Shown: positions 16,080-24,409 of the stretch, in pieces
Layout: each line of letters begins with the position of its first letter
How positions within the stretch are numbered: the first letter of the stretch is position 1
Source of the DNA: Blautia coccoides
GTDB lineage: Bacteria > Bacillota > Clostridia > Lachnospirales > Lachnospiraceae
Assembly (NCBI RefSeq): GCF_034355335.1
Contig: NZ_CP136422.1
Span: 5,554,501-5,618,500, forward strand
DNA length: 64,000 nt
Reading direction: 5' to 3'
The notes under the pieces: model-generated
What the model was told of the DNA's origin: nothing
Seen by the model: the letters and a program-made list of their open reading frames with translations, nothing else
Database searches by the model: none
Made by a program: the position numbers and the translations under genes

Positions 16080-17766
16080 AATACTGGGCTGTGAAAAGGC
16101 GGACAACTGTTTCGCCAATGCAAAATCATACATCTATACACTCTCCTCACCTGTAAATGATGCTCTTTTGGAAAAAATGTCATACTGGGGCAGGATGAAG
16201 GTGAGGCGGGATTTCAGAAGGCCTTTCTTTATGCTGGATACAGATGAAGGGATTCAGCTAAAAGGGGTCCTCAATGAAAATGTGATCAAAGCCGGGTTTC
16301 CTGAGGATACATGGGAAGAGAAGAAATCGGATTTTGAAAGACGGTTATGCGGCGGTACGGACCAGCCGGAAGTTATGGGGAAAACAGAAAGTGTCTGTCC
16401 TGTCTGCCTCAGACGGCTGGACGCGCAGAAGGTCCAAGTGGGGGATCAGGTATATCTGGAGAAGTCCTGCCCCGAACACGGAGATTTCCGCGCTCTCATC
16501 TGGAACGGACCTCCGGCATACCGGACCTTTGACAGAGAGCGCTGTTTTACGGCGCCTGTGGCACCCGCGGTCGCATCAGACAAGGGATGTCCCGATGACT
16601 GCGGGCTTTGTCCGGAACACCGGCAGCGCACCTGCTGTGTGCTGCTGGAGGTGACGAACCGTTGTAATCTTGAGTGTCCCGTATGCTTTGCAGCTTCACA
16701 GGCTGAGAACTCTGCCAAACAGAGTTTTTCTTTGAATGAGCCTGACCTGGAAAATATCAGACATCGTTTTCAGGCTATGATGCACATGGGCGGTCCATTT
16801 AATATACAGTTATCCGGCGGGGAACCTGCCATGCGGGATGATCTGGCCCACATTATCCGTATGGGAAAAGAGATGGGATTTCCCTTTTTCCAGCTCAATA
16901 CCAACGGCATACGCATCGGTAAAGATTTTGATTATCTGAAAAACCTGGCTGATGCCGGCCTTGACTGTGTATTTCTGCAGTTTGACGGGCTGAGTGAGGA
17001 GACATACCGGAAGCTAAGGGGAAGGGAGCTTCTTCAGGCAAAGCTGGATGCCATAGCAGCCTGCCAAAGGGCAGGTGTGGGAGTTGTGCTTGTCCCTGTC
17101 ATCGTACCGGGTGTCAATGACGGTGAGATCGGTCATATCCTCGACTTTGCCCTGGAGCATATGCCAGTGGTGAGAGGCGTGCATTTCCAGCCTGCAAGTC
17201 ATTTCGGAAGGTATGACCAACGGCTGCCCAAAGACCGTTATACGCTTCCTGAACTTCTTCGGGCAATTGAAGTCCAGACAAAAGGGCAGATGAAGGCTAA
17301 AGATTTTTCACCTGGCAACGCGGAAAATCCCTATTGTTCTTTCAGCGGAAATTTTATACTTCAGGCCGACGGGAAACTGCAGCCGTGGCGTACTGGAACA
17401 TCATGCGGGTGCGGAACAGCCGATTCCTCTAAAAAGGCCCGGGAATTTGTGGCAAAGCAGTGGTCAGCGCCTCAAAAGGACTGCTGCTGTACGGATTCCC
17501 CCTCCCGGAGCACTTCGTCCTGCTGCGATACCAGTTCTCTTGACAACTTTCTTGATCGTCTGGAGCAATACAGCCTGGCAGTCTCCGCCATGGGATTTAT
17601 GGACGCCTGGACACTGGATCTTGAAAGGCTGAAGGAATGTTATATCCACGTGGTTACCGGGGAAGAAAATGTACGTCTCATCCCATTTTGTGCCTATAAC
17701 CTGACCGCCGAGGACGGCACCTGTAAATACCGAGGACACGAGAAAGGATATCATAAATGCCCGTAA
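16069..17766 (+). CDS. Radical SAM protein with N-terminal zinc ribbon and Cys-rich C-terminus
   Basis: 565 residues, ribosome site AAGGAG, overlapping the previous gene by 11 nt. The N-terminal 170 residues carry a zinc-ribbon-like CPVCLRRL...SCPEHG and DDCGLCPEH. The radical SAM cluster motif CNLECPVC lies near residue 201, with the SAM-binding LSGGEPAMR near 246. The C-terminal 130 residues are Cys-rich (SCGCG, DCCCTDS, SSCCDTS) and include IPFCAYNLT. The build resembles MoaA/NifB-like proteins such as tetraether-lipid synthase relatives. From memory, the closest match is the family called TrsS, which is often a selenoprotein. Here the frame is continuous without an internal TGA, so any Sec would be replaced by Cys. 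The reaction is unknown. Confidence 0.86.
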   Translation: MEIKILGCEKADNCFANAKSYIYTLSSPVNDALLEKMSYWGRMKVRRDFRRPFFMLDTDEGIQLKGVLNENVIKAGFPEDTWEEKKSDFERRLCGGTDQPEVMGKTESVCPVCLRRLDAQKVQVGDQVYLEKSCPEHGDFRALIWNGPPAYRTFDRERCFTAPVAPAVASDKGCPDDCGLCPEHRQRTCCVLLEVTNRCNLECPVCFAASQAENSAKQSFSLNEPDLENIRHRFQAMMHMGGPFNIQLSGGEPAMRDDLAHIIRMGKEMGFPFFQLNTNGIRIGKDFDYLKNLADAGLDCVFLQFDGLSEETYRKLRGRELLQAKLDAIAACQRAGVGVVLVPVIVPGVNDGEIGHILDFALEHMPVVRGVHFQPASHFGRYDQRLPKDRYTLPELLRAIEVQTKGQMKAKDFSPGNAENPYCSFSGNFILQADGKLQPWRTGTSCGCGTADSSKKAREFVAKQWSAPQKDCCCTDSPSRSTSSCCDTSSLDNFLDRLEQYSLAVSAMGFMDAWTLDLERLKECYIHVVTGEENVRLIPFCAYNLTAEDGTCKYRGHEKGYHKCP

Positions 17767-19415
17767 AAAGAAGTGTACTGGATACCTGGATAGAGAAAAA
17801 AGAAATGTTGTCTCTCTCCTCCCGAAAAGCTCTGTCTGACTGGCAGCTCAAAAAAATCCGAAATCTTTTGGTCTATGCAGGCGCAAACAGCCCATGGTAC
17901 CGGAAAAGACTCTCGGGTCACGCACTACCGGAATCTCTGGAAGAGTTTGCGTCCTTTCCCCTGATGGACGGGCAGGACCTGGCAGATGCCGGACTTTCTA
18001 TGCTGTGCGTCTCTCAGGGAGATATCAGCCGGGTGGTGACTTTACAGACTTCAGGAACGGAAGGCCGTCCCAAACGTATTTTTTATACTGCCGGGGACCA
18101 GGAATTAACCGTCAGCTTTTTTCATCACGGAATGTCTGAACTGACCTCAGAGGGGGAAGCCGTGATGGTATTTCTTCCATTCAAAGCAGAAGGGTGTGTG
18201 GGAGATCTGCTGATCCGGGGACTGAAAAGGCTGGGTGTGCAGCCGGTTGGATACGGACTGATGGATGATTTGGCGAACTGCGCAAAAGCCATACTGGAAA
18301 ACCGGATTTCCTGTGCAGTGGGAATCCCTGTACAGTTCCTCGCGCTTGGTGAATACTGCAGAAAACGGGGGATACACCTGCCCTTAAAAGCTGTACTTTT
18401 AAGTACGGACTATCTGGCTCTGCCGGTGCGGGAAAGAATTGCATCTGCTCTTGGATGTGAAGTATACAATCATTTTGGCATGACGGAGACCGGATTGGGA
18501 TGTGCCCTTGAATGCGGCGCGCATGATGGAATGCATATCCGGGAGAATGATATCTATGCGGAAATTGTGCATCCTGTGACTCATGAGGTTCTGGAAGATG
18601 GTGAGTGGGGGGAGCTTGTGGTCACCACACTTACCAGAAAAGGAATGCCGCTTCTGCGTTACCGGACCGGCGATTTTGCCAGGCTGCTTCCGGGAACCTG
18701 CGCCTGCGGCAGCCGGTTAAAGCGGCTGGAATGCGGAGGACGGCTGGGCTTTGGAGGTATGATAGCAAAACTGGATGAAGCCCTGTTTTCCATGGATCTA
18801 CTGGTCGATTATAATGCGGAGTATGAACCTGATGTTAAAAGGCTTACCCTTGGATTAAAGTTTATGGACGATAGGTTTTGTGTGGAGAGGATCTGTGCAG
18901 ATAAAAATAGCATAGATATAAGCAGTGCGAATGGAAACTGTATGGATAGAAACTTTACTAGTGAAAACTGTAACGATGGGAGCTGTAGCGATGGGAACTG
19001 CGGCGACGGAATCTGTAGCGATGGAATCTGTAGTGATGGAATCTGTAGCGATGAGAACTGTAGTGACGAAAACTGTAACCACAAAAACTGCAGCGATGAG
19101 AATTGTAGCGACGGAAACTGTGCTGATGGAAACTGTAACAATATAATCTATAGCAACGGAAACTGCAGCGACGGAAACTGTAACTACAAAAACTATAACT
19201 ACAGAAACCGTATGAATAGATGTTATATCGATAGAAACGATATAGACATAACGATAAATAAACTTCTTAGTGACGCCGGATTAGATATCTATTTCAACGA
19301 GGTATGTATTTCCTGTTCCGGTCTGAGTCATATTTTAGACTGCCGTGCAGGGAAACGGAAAGTTAAAATTAGAGGTAAATATGAATTTGATCTTCATGCG
19401 GCATGGTATGCCTGA
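17757..19415 (+). CDS. Acyl-CoA ligase (phenylacetate-CoA ligase-like) with Cys-rich pentapeptide insertion
   Basis: 552 residues, overlapping the radical SAM gene by 10 nt. Residues 1-370 are an ANL-family adenylation domain: TLQTSGTEGRPKRI is the P-loop, YNHFGMTETGLGCA the A5-like motif, and LRYRTGDFARL the conserved Asp region. From residue 394 to about 488 there is an insertion of 19 tandem five-residue units of the type NCSDG with about 15 cysteines, after which the C-terminal domain resumes (DITINKLLSDAGLDIYFNEV). It resembles the ligase provisionally named after DVU_1553 (recall). The acid substrate is unknown. An acyl-adenylate step inside a cofactor pathway is an inference from context. 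Confidence 0.85.
   Translation: MPVKRSVLDTWIEKKEMLSLSSRKALSDWQLKKIRNLLVYAGANSPWYRKRLSGHALPESLEEFASFPLMDGQDLADAGLSMLCVSQGDISRVVTLQTSGTEGRPKRIFYTAGDQELTVSFFHHGMSELTSEGEAVMVFLPFKAEGCVGDLLIRGLKRLGVQPVGYGLMDDLANCAKAILENRISCAVGIPVQFLALGEYCRKRGIHLPLKAVLLSTDYLALPVRERIASALGCEVYNHFGMTETGLGCALECGAHDGMHIRENDIYAEIVHPVTHEVLEDGEWGELVVTTLTRKGMPLLRYRTGDFARLLPGTCACGSRLKRLECGGRLGFGGMIAKLDEALFSMDLLVDYNAEYEPDVKRLTLGLKFMDDRFCVERICADKNSIDISSANGNCMDRNFTSENCNDGSCSDGNCGDGICSDGICSDGICSDENCSDENCNHKNCSDENCSDGNCADGNCNNIIYSNGNCSDGNCNYKNYNYRNRMNRCYIDRNDIDITINKLLSDAGLDIYFNEVCISCSGLSHILDCRAGKRKVKIRGKYEFDLHAAWYA
18936..19220 (+). repeat. 15-bp tandem repeat encoding Cys-rich pentapeptides
   Basis: Nineteen consecutive 15-bp units in frame with the ligase gene. 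The consensus encodes Asn-Cys-Ser-Asp-Gly, with Ile or Ser at position 1 and Glu or Lys at position 5 in some units. The first and last units are degenerate and the central ones (18990-19150) nearly identical, as expected for expansion by slippage. Confidence 0.9.
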
Positions 19416-19938
19416 TATTGAACCGGACTCCCGACGATGTATTGGCCAGACGGATTATCCCCTGTCTCCTTACGGAAGAAAACAAATGGAAGAAAGCGCA
19501 GTACGGCTGAAAAACATCTACATGCCCAATATCATTTACTGCAGTCCACTTCTGCGCTGTATACAAAGTGTCTGCATATTGAGTCAGTTTTTCTGCTGTG
19601 GTATTTATTTTGCAGAAGGTCTGGCAGAAATTCATATGGGAGAATGGGAGAATCTTACCTTTTCTGCCATAAAAGAACGATATCCCCTTCATTATGAGGA
19701 GCGTGGACGCGCAATGGCAGATCATCCGGCTCCGCGCGGAGAAACGTTCCGGGAGGTGCAGACACGGGCAAATGCCATGGTCTGCCGGGCCACAGCAGAT
19801 GCGGATGCAAATGACACGATTTTGTTTGTAACTCATATAGGGGTAATACGCAGTCTTTTGTGCCTGTATGAGAACAGACCGCTGGACCGGTTGTTTGACT
19901 ATTCTCTTGGCTATGGGGATTATCTTGAGTTGAACTGA
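19381..19938 (+). CDS. Histidine phosphatase (phosphoglycerate mutase-like)
   Basis: I start at the ATG behind AGAGGTAA, 35 nt before the end of the ligase gene. The 185-residue protein has the RHG catalytic motif (FMRHGMPD, residues 5-12), an Arg at RCIGQTDYPLS, the acid in AEIHMGEWENL and the second His in THIGVIRSLL. This is the branch containing CobC-like alpha-ribazole phosphatases and other small phosphatases. As the last gene of the operon it probably removes a phosphate from a pathway intermediate; cobalamin synthesis genes are absent here. The 3' end of the gene is itself the first degenerate unit of the repeat array that follows. Confidence 0.87.
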   Translation: MNLIFMRHGMPDIEPDSRRCIGQTDYPLSPYGRKQMEESAVRLKNIYMPNIIYCSPLLRCIQSVCILSQFFCCGIYFAEGLAEIHMGEWENLTFSAIKERYPLHYEERGRAMADHPAPRGETFREVQTRANAMVCRATADADANDTILFVTHIGVIRSLLCLYENRPLDRLFDYSLGYGDYLELN

Positions 19939-20071
19939 TTCTTGAGTTAATCTGATTCTTGAGTTAATCTGATTCTTACGTTGATTTGATTCTTACGTTG
20001 ATTTAATTCTTGAGTTGGTTTAATTCTTGAGTTGATTTAATTCTTGAATTGATTTTATTCTTGAGTTGATT
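19919..20071 (+). repeat. 17-bp minisatellite array (9 units)
   Basis: Eight units starting at 19936, 19953, 19970 and so on every 17 bp, consensus TGATTCTTGAGTTGATT. They are preceded by a degenerate unit (19919-19935) that is the end of the phosphatase coding sequence. Neighbouring units share the same variants, as in tandem duplication. Confidence 0.92.
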
Positions 20072-20080
20072 TTATGTTTA

Positions 20081-20114
20081 GCAGCGGCAGAATATCTGCC
20101 GCTGCCGATTTTTA
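20081..20114 (+). terminator. Intrinsic terminator of the aldehyde oxidoreductase operon
   Basis: Perfect 10-bp GC-rich stem (20081-20090 / 20096-20105) with an AATAT loop, followed by a T5 run. It closes the ten-gene operon. Confidence 0.9.
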
Positions 20115-21842
20115 TGCTTCTTCGTAACCTGCGCCTTTCATAGCTGACATCGCATGGCTTGTGTAGCGGCCAAACAGCCCTTTCCGTTTTGGGCGGGGCA
20201 GAATGCCGGATTCGGAACGTTTTTTAAGGACATCCTCTATCTCTCCCGGAGAGAGTTCTTTTCCCTGGATTCCCACTACATCCAGGCGCCTGTTCTCTAC
20301 GCTGTATTCCAGGATATCACCTGTCTCAATAAAAGCCAGTGGGCCTCCTGCTGCAGCTTCGGGGGAAACATGGCCAATCGCCGCTCCTCTTGTCGCCCCT
20401 GAAAAACGTCCGTCTGTTACCAGGGCAACAGTGCCGTTAAGACGTTCATCACAGACGATCGCCTCTGTAGTCATGAGCATTTCCGGCATACCGGTTCCTC
20501 TTGGGCCTTCGTAGCGGATAACGAGAATATCACCCGGGTCTATCTTACCGTCCACAACAGCCTGATAGGCATCCTCTTCACGGTTATAGACCTTCGCAGG
20601 GCCTTTGTGTTCCCGCATAGTGCTGATGCAGGCTGAGTATTTGATAACTGCCCCTTCAGGTGCAAGGTTACCCTTTAAAACAGCAATAGAACCCTTCTCC
20701 TCTGCTTTTTCCACAGGGAAGATGACCTGATCACGCTCCAGACCATAATTATGCAGATATCCCAGATTACGGGCAAAGAAATTGTCCTCTTCCAAATCCT
20801 GCAGATTTTCACCCAGAGTTTTGCCTGTCACAGTCATGACATCCAGATGCAGCATGTCTTTTAAGTACAACTGGACCATAGGTATTCCGCCGGCAAACCA
20901 GAAGGATTCTGTCAGATGCTGTCCACTTGGATTAATATTGCCAATATGGGGAACTTTGTGGTTCAAATCGTCAAAGAGTTCCGGTTCCAGTATGATTCCA
21001 AGCTCTCTTGCTATAGATGGGAGATGTATGGTGGCATTCGTGGAACCGCCGATAGCGCTGTGAATGATAATGGCATTTTCAAATGCTTCTCTTGTCATAA
21101 CAGCACCTGCCGTGATATCCCTCTCAACCAGTTCCATGATCTTCCGTCCTGCTTTTCTGGAATATGCAAAAATGTCCCGCATGGTAGCCGGCATAACAGC
21201 AGTACCCGGCAGAGCCATGCCGAGGGCCTCTGCCATACACTGCATGGTGCTGGCAGTTCCAAGGAATGTACACGCTCCACAGGAAGGGCATCCTGTCAGT
21301 TTGTAATCCCTGATCTCCTGCTCTGTGACTGCACCCTGGCGTTTCTGACGAAGAGAAATATCGCCGGCAACCAGGGATGTAGTCATGTCCGGGCCAGGGC
21401 GCATGCTTCCTCCCGGAATGAAGATCGTGGGCATATCCAGACGTGCCGCTGCCTTTAGCTGGGCTGGAATGGACTTGTCGCAGGACGCAGAGAGTATCAT
21501 CCCGTCCCAAGGGTATACAGAGCCGTGCACCTCTATCATGTCGCAGATAGCTTCACGTGAGGCCAGGATATAGTTCATGCCGTCATGACCCTGGGCACAT
21601 CCGTCGCAGATATCTGTAGTGTGATACTGGGCCGGATAACCGCCTTTTTCAAAGACTCCGTATTTTGCCTGTTCCATGAGGCCCGACAGGTGTGTACTGC
21701 CGGGGTGGCTGTCGCCGAAGACATCTTCCAGCAGGATCTGAGGTTTCTTAACGTCCTCCTCATCCCATCCGGAGCCCATCTGCAGGGCGTCGAACTGGGA
21801 CCAAAGGAGACGCTGGGGAGCACTTTTTTGTTTGTGGTTCAT
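20112..21842 (-). CDS. IlvD/Edd-family dehydratase (probable sugar-acid dehydratase)
   Basis: 576 residues with the Fe-S cysteines of the family: [22 protein letters not shown] and [13 protein letters not shown]. The family removes water from dihydroxy acids (IlvD), 6-phosphogluconate (Edd) or aldonic acids. The size, the reading CDKSIPAQ in place of the CDKxxPG expected for branched-chain IlvD, and GGSMRPG favour the aldonate (xylonate/arabinonate-like) branch, but I cannot exclude a dihydroxy-acid dehydratase. There are no ilv genes next to it. Ribosome site AAAGGA. Its 3' end abuts the terminator of the convergent operon. Confidence 0.85.
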   Translation of the reverse strand: MNHKQKSAPQRLLWSQFDALQMGSGWDEEDVKKPQILLEDVFGDSHPGSTHLSGLMEQAKYGVFEKGGYPAQYHTTDICDGCAQGHDGMNYILASREAICDMIEVHGSVYPWDGMILSASCDKSIPAQLKAAARLDMPTIFIPGGSMRPGPDMTTSLVAGDISLRQKRQGAVTEQEIRDYKLTGCPSCGACTFLGTASTMQCMAEALGMALPGTAVMPATMRDIFAYSRKAGRKIMELVERDITAGAVMTREAFENAIIIHSAIGGSTNATIHLPSIARELGIILEPELFDDLNHKVPHIGNINPSGQHLTESFWFAGGIPMVQLYLKDMLHLDVMTVTGKTLGENLQDLEEDNFFARNLGYLHNYGLERDQVIFPVEKAEEKGSIAVLKGNLAPEGAVIKYSACISTMREHKGPAKVYNREEDAYQAVVDGKIDPGDILVIRYEGPRGTGMPEMLMTTEAIVCDERLNGTVALVTDGRFSGATRGAAIGHVSPEAAAGGPLAFIETGDILEYSVENRRLDVVGIQGKELSPGEIEDVLKKRSESGILPRPKRKGLFGRYTSHAMSAMKGAGYEEA

Positions 21843-21968
21843 AGTGTTTATGTATCCTTTCTTGTAACCGTGAGGGTATTGAACAGTTACCCCTTCTTTA
21901 TAGATTATTTGATGCTTTCATATTACAACTTTTTAACGGATTTGACTACTGTAAATTGGATCATGACA

Positions 21969-22018
21969 GTACAAAAGCCGCGGAACAAAGAGATTACTCT
22001 GTTCTGCGGCTCTTGTAC
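21969..22018. repeat. Long imperfect palindrome (22-24 bp arms)
   Basis: Arms of 22-24 bp around an ATTA centre match in all but a few positions (core AGCCGCxGAACA). It lies between the divergent IlvD gene and the IS element. The weak T-runs on both sides leave a terminator or REP-like element as alternatives. Nothing else coding is seen in 21843-22110. Confidence 0.65.
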
Positions 22019-22161
22019 TTGTTTCATAAAGGAGCTTCCTGTATAATTCAAATATAGGGAATTCCAAGAAAGAAGGTTGAGAAAAAAATACCTCAGTGTA
22101 AAATAAGATTACTGACTTTGGCGGTTAGTATAAAATCTTATTAAACAGAGAGGTATCTAAA

Positions 22162-23448
22162 ATGAATTGTAACACACAGAACACAAAAATTGCATCCATA
22201 ACTGAAAAAACTTTGATCGTTGGTATTGATGTCGGAAGCGAAACGCACTATGCGAGAGCATTTGACTGGAGAAATTTCGAGTTTACCAGAAAACCTTTGA
22301 TTTTCAGCAATACACAAGCAGGGTTCCTTACATTTAAGGCATGGATCGAGGAAATACAAGAAAAGAATGGTAAAACCGCTGTAATTCCCGGAATGGAGCC
22401 AACAGGACACTATTGGTTCGCTTTAGGAAAGTTCCTGCAGGACAACGGAATGAAACCTGTGCATGTAAATCCCCATCATGTCAAGAAATCCAAGGAACTG
22501 GATGATAACAATCCTAATAAAAATGACCGCAAAGATCCAAAGACGATTGCCGCACTGGTGAATGAGGGACGTTTTTCCTACCCTTATATACCAACCGGGA
22601 TTTATGCAGAGATGAGAAGCTTATCCAATCTACGCTTCCAGACACAGGAGGAAGTTACCCGGATCAAGAACCGCATTGCCAGATGGTTTGCCATTTACTT
22701 TCCTGAATACAAAGACGTTTATAGGGATTTAAAGGCAGTCAGCGGGCGGATGATACTGAAGGCAGCGCCGCTGCCGGAGGACATCGGGAAGTTGGGCGTG
22801 GAAGGTGTAAACCAGATCTGGAGAGACGCAAAGCTGAGAGGGGCTGGAATGAAGAGGGCAAAGACCCTGGTATCAGCTGCAGAGCACAGCGTAGGCAGTA
22901 AGGAAGCACCGGAGGCAGCGAGAATGGAACTGAAAAATCTGCTGGACGACATGGATGTATATACATCAAGACTGGAAGAACTGGTGCAAAAGATAGAAGG
23001 TAAGCTGAAAGAAATACCATATATAGATAAGCTGCTGGAGATCAAAGGGATCGGTATGGTGACAGTAAGTGGATTTATTGCAGAGGTGGGCGACATTAGA
23101 CGTTTTGACAACCCCAAACAGCTGCAAAAGCTTGCAGGCTATGCGATCGTGGCGAACGATTCAGGCAAGCATAATGGAGAGAGCCGTATCAGCTACCGAG
23201 GAAGAAAACGACTGAGATATGTACTGTATGAAGCGGCGATATCACTAGTCGGAAAGAATGCGGAATTTCGAGAGATCCATGAATACTATCGGACGAGAAA
23301 AGAGAATCCGCTGAAAAAGATGCAGTCAGTAGTGGCAGTGGCATGTAAGGTGATCAGGGTGTTTTATACGATCCTGACAAAAGGAGTCGATTATGACGCT
23401 GCAAGGCTGCTGGGTGATATCAAGCATCCGCAGATGCAGACAGCATAA
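22162..23448 (+). CDS. tnpA: IS110/IS1111-family transposase (DEDD recombinase)
   Basis: 428 residues with an intact frame. The N-terminal RuvC-like DEDD domain shows VGIDVGSETHYARAF, GMEPTGHYW and the acidic KNDRKDPK. A central helical region follows. The C-terminal Tnp_20 domain has a helix-hairpin-helix-like IKGIGMVTVSGFIAEVGD, GYAIVANDSGKHNG and RGRKRLRYVLYEAA; the Ser expected as catalytic nucleophile in this domain is present. Ribosome site AGAGAGG. The enzyme acts with the RNA encoded in the same element to choose target and donor sites. No frameshift or stop is seen, so it may be active. Confidence 0.95.
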   Translation: MNCNTQNTKIASITEKTLIVGIDVGSETHYARAFDWRNFEFTRKPLIFSNTQAGFLTFKAWIEEIQEKNGKTAVIPGMEPTGHYWFALGKFLQDNGMKPVHVNPHHVKKSKELDDNNPNKNDRKDPKTIAALVNEGRFSYPYIPTGIYAEMRSLSNLRFQTQEEVTRIKNRIARWFAIYFPEYKDVYRDLKAVSGRMILKAAPLPEDIGKLGVEGVNQIWRDAKLRGAGMKRAKTLVSAAEHSVGSKEAPEAARMELKNLLDDMDVYTSRLEELVQKIEGKLKEIPYIDKLLEIKGIGMVTVSGFIAEVGDIRRFDNPKQLQKLAGYAIVANDSGKHNGESRISYRGRKRLRYVLYEAAISLVGKNAEFREIHEYYRTRKENPLKKMQSVVAVACKVIRVFYTILTKGVDYDAARLLGDIKHPQMQTA

Positions 23449-23864
23449 CGAAACCAAACGATCCAAGTACTAAAAGCACTGCTCTGTCATGGTTGGATTG
23501 AACTTTCAAAGAGGATTGAAAGCTGAATCCAGCTATGACAGAAAAGCTGGAAATATCAGGGATGGACCGGAAAAACGTCCACCGAAAGGTGCCGGTACAG
23601 GAAGGATATTAACAGGTCAGTAAGACTTAAAATAAAGAATGAGCCAGTAGTCGGCAGAAATAAATACCATAGGGCAAGACCCTGCAAAGGAGCTAAGCTG
23701 ACACCCTGGATATGGGCAGGCAGAACGAAGGAAGTTAGGACTCACACCGACAGGTGGGATGATCCTGGTAGACACGGGAGGTAAGCTGCCATAGATGGAG
23801 GGGCATACACAAGGCCATATAAAGCGGAATAATGAGACGTTTTATTTTGTATGCCCAAAATCAG
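23449..23864 (+). ncRNA. Candidate bridge (seek) RNA region of the IS element
   Basis: Non-coding 3' part of the IS, free of convincing frames. It contains a long nested hairpin at 23484-23541 (16-bp outer stem with wobbles, and an inner perfect CTTTCAA/TTGAAAG stem) and a second inverted repeat at 23801-23812 / 23845-23856. IS1111 elements encode their guide RNA downstream of the transposase, so this is where it should lie. The exact ends and guide loops cannot be set by eye. The following 23865-23990 holds nothing recognisable. Confidence 0.6.
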
Positions 23865-23990
23865 CTATTTTCGTACCAGATACACAGAAATACCCATCTT
23901 CACGGCTCATTCATCTGAGATATGTAACTAAAAATTCCTTGAAAAATAAGGAAAAAACACTTGACTATATAGGGAGGTATTTTAACAAAA

Positions 23991-24371
23991 TTACTTGATA
24001 TGTTTTCGGATCTTAAATTCCCTGGCTCCTGCCAGAACAAGAACTCCTGCAAATACGCCCACACACAAAAGGCCTGTGTTATCATTCTTTGTTATGTTTT
24101 CACCCTCACTCAGCGGCACCTCTTCACCGTTTATTATGACTGTGCTTTCTTCCTGATCTGTCTGGTTTATCTGGTCTGTCTGCCCTGACCGATTTGTCTG
24201 ATTTGTCTGGTCTGCCTGATTCGTCCGGTCTGTCTGTTTTGACTGCTGACTGTTCACATTACTTTCACCGGACAAGTCTTGTTCTGCTCGAACAATGGTT
24301 ATATTGCCAAGAGCTATTGCTATGCATAATGTGAACGGCAAGATTATCTTTGTTAATCTTTTATGTTTCAT
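23991..24371 (-). CDS. Small secreted, membrane-anchored protein with TNQTDQ-type repeats
   Basis: 126 residues, ribosome site AAAGGAG. It has a signal peptide (residues 1-28, basic start and a hydrophobic core ending VRA), then about 40 residues of low-complexity Thr-Asn-Gln-Asp repeats (TDRTNQADQTNQTNRSG). A short conserved-looking part (TVIINGEEVPLSEGE) follows, then a membrane segment and the basic end KIRKHIK. There is no LPxTG motif, so it is a membrane-anchored surface protein rather than a sortase substrate. It is the last gene of the small unit beginning with the NATWQG protein at 24583. The function is unknown. Confidence 0.7.
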   Translation of the reverse strand: MKHKRLTKIILPFTLCIAIALGNITIVRAEQDLSGESNVNSQQSKQTDRTNQADQTNQTNRSGQTDQINQTDQEESTVIINGEEVPLSEGENITKNDNTGLLCVGVFAGVLVLAGAREFKIRKHIK

Positions 24372-24409
24372 AATGCACTCCTTTCCCTTGTCATATAACT
24401 ATTCCATAA

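Larger units (their letters stand above)
22112..23864 (+). mobile_element. IS110-family element, IS1111-type
   Basis: The transposase gene is flanked by a short 5' region and about 415 bp of non-coding 3' sequence. Subterminal inverted repeats are visible: CTGACTTTGG at 22112-22121 and its inverse CCAAAATCAG at 23855-23864 (9 of 10 match). The element ends should lie a few bases outside these. Subterminal repeats with a long 3' non-coding end are the IS1111 arrangement. The right end falls about 130 bp downstream of the last gene of the pilus region. Confidence 0.75.

Noticed and set aside
16069..17766. Selenocysteine codon in the radical SAM gene
   Set aside because: The frame has no internal TGA and no SECIS-like hairpin was evident; only Cys codons are present.
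18809..19141. Repetitive minus-strand frame (FPSLQ-type repeats) opposite the Cys-rich repeat
   Set aside because: It is the complement of the 15-bp tandem repeat; the plus-strand frame belongs to a conserved ligase in a tight operon.
19919..20071. CRISPR array
   Set aside because: The units are adjacent without spacers and no cas genes are present; it is a minisatellite.
23795..23998. 67-codon frame at the right end of the IS
   Set aside because: It overlaps the subterminal repeat and hairpin, has no ribosome site and crosses the IS boundary.
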